A stretch of 64,000 bases of DNA from CAZEHO01 sp964511945 (GTDB lineage Bacteria; Actinomycetota; Acidimicrobiia; Spongiisociales; UBA11373). Numbering within the stretch: position 1 is the stretch's first letter; each line of letters begins with the position of its first letter. The notes beneath the pieces were generated by a model that made no database searches, had not been told where the DNA came from, and saw only the letters and a program-made list of their open reading frames with translations. The stretch is taken from assembly GCA_964511945.1 (NCBI GenBank), contig CAZEHO010000008.1:35618-99617 (forward strand), given 5' to 3'. A program made the translations under genes and the position numbers. Shown in pieces: positions 63,726 to 64,000 of this stretch.

Positions 63726-63944
63726 ATGCCCGACATCTTCGACCTTGACTCCCTGGTGGCGCAGATGGTGCTGGCGCTAGGCGCCGCACTGCTGATCGGG
63801 AACGCCTACGCCTTGCTGATGGCGCGCCGTGGGGTAAAACCGAAGGGTGCCGACGGCGAACTTCGCAAGGGCCGGGCCATCTTCCTGATGGTGGTCGGCG
63901 TCGTCATGGCATGGTGGGGGCTGGGCAGCATCCTCACCTCCTAG
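63726..63944 (+). CDS. Small two-span membrane protein
   Basis: 72 residues with two helices (about 9-33 and 51-69) joined by a basic loop, RRGVKPKGADGELRKGR, presumably cytoplasmic. Unknown function, but conserved-looking. The start is supported by a TACCAT box 7 nt upstream. Confidence 0.7.
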   Translation: MPDIFDLDSLVAQMVLALGAALLIGNAYALLMARRGVKPKGADGELRKGRAIFLMVVGVVMAWWGLGSILTS

Positions 63945-64000
63945 TTGTACTCGGTCAGGACGTTGGTTACGGATTTGGGTAGGTGAAGACCTCCGAGTGG
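63941..64000 (-). CDS. Possible 3' end of a minus-strand gene running off the window
   Basis: A minus-strand frame is open from the right edge and stops at 63941, giving 19 codons that end in NVLTEYN. The stop overlaps the stop of the small membrane protein by 3 bp. Base composition here is clearly lower in G+C than around it. Too short to identify. Confidence 0.3.
   Translation of the reverse strand, partial: PLGGLHLPKSVTNVLTEYN

Noticed and set aside
61228..63789. 853-codon open frame antisense to the clostripain gene
   Set aside because: It mirrors a strongly supported protease. The antisense product is Arg/Gly/Val-rich with no domain; long antisense frames are normal at this G+C.

Overview
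The window is about two-thirds G+C and packed with genes on both strands. It looks like a free-living actinomycete. Supporting signs are a pyridoxamine-oxidase-fold protein of the F420-using kind, a 30-residue AURKAIP1/COX24-type ribosomal peptide (mycobacterial bS22-like), Septum_form-like cysteine modules, Thr-rich linkers on nearly every secreted protein, and many start codons 6-9 nt behind a TANNNT box, as expected of leaderless promoters. My guess is class Acidimicrobiia or a neighbour. This rests on gene style only. A run of exactly 100 N at 2890-2989 inside a tandem repeat shows the sequence is a scaffold.

Layout. 1-9.6 kb: end of a methyltransferase, an orphan MalE-like lipoprotein, a small secreted protein, a hairpin tandem repeat with the gap, an Lnt whose catalytic Cys is Ser, an inositol monophosphatase, a Nudix hydrolase, a YtcJ-type amidohydrolase, a sulfotransferase and a PPOX-fold protein. 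9.7-12.2 kb: a cobalt/nickel ECF importer (CbiM, PDGLE protein, CbiQ, CbiO). 12.3-18.1 kb: an HDOD protein with a degenerate receiver, DUF2461, a class V aminotransferase and small conserved genes. 18.2-21.9 kb: a membrane protein plus cytochrome c, then csoR-copZ-copA behind a clear CsoR-type operator. 22.1-27.9 kb: lysine 6-aminotransferase, a truncated serine hydrolase, two tandem SH3/Cys proteins and a DUF885 lipoprotein. 28.0-31.5 kb: dtxR-like regulator, feoA, feoB, feoC.

31.5-47.7 kb is one minus-strand run of 14 genes with no gap above 60 bp. It starts with a group-3b-like NiFe hydrogenase (hydB, a cNMP-domain protein, hydG, hydD, hydA, maturation protease) and passes into an HtrA protease. 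Next come four tandem paralogous lipoproteins with Septum_form-like modules, of which the third is an internal-deletion form. Two more Thr-rich lipoproteins around a GNAT enzyme close the run. 48-64 kb: a PAC2 protein, two RTX-NodB fusion deacetylases, the COX24 peptide, an orphan histidine kinase, an SDR, a SpoU methyltransferase, an oligopeptide-binding lipoprotein with its two halves in swapped order, thrB, a CDF transporter, an alpha/beta hydrolase, a PhzF protein, a clostripain-family protease and a small membrane protein.

Common themes are metal supply (Co/Ni, Cu, Fe, divalent cations) that would serve the hydrogenase and cytochromes, and a large secreted-lipoprotein load. The items most worth following are the circularly permuted binding protein, the lipoprotein array joined to the hydrogenase operon, the two enzymes or regulators lacking their key residue, and the frequent leaderless-type promoters.
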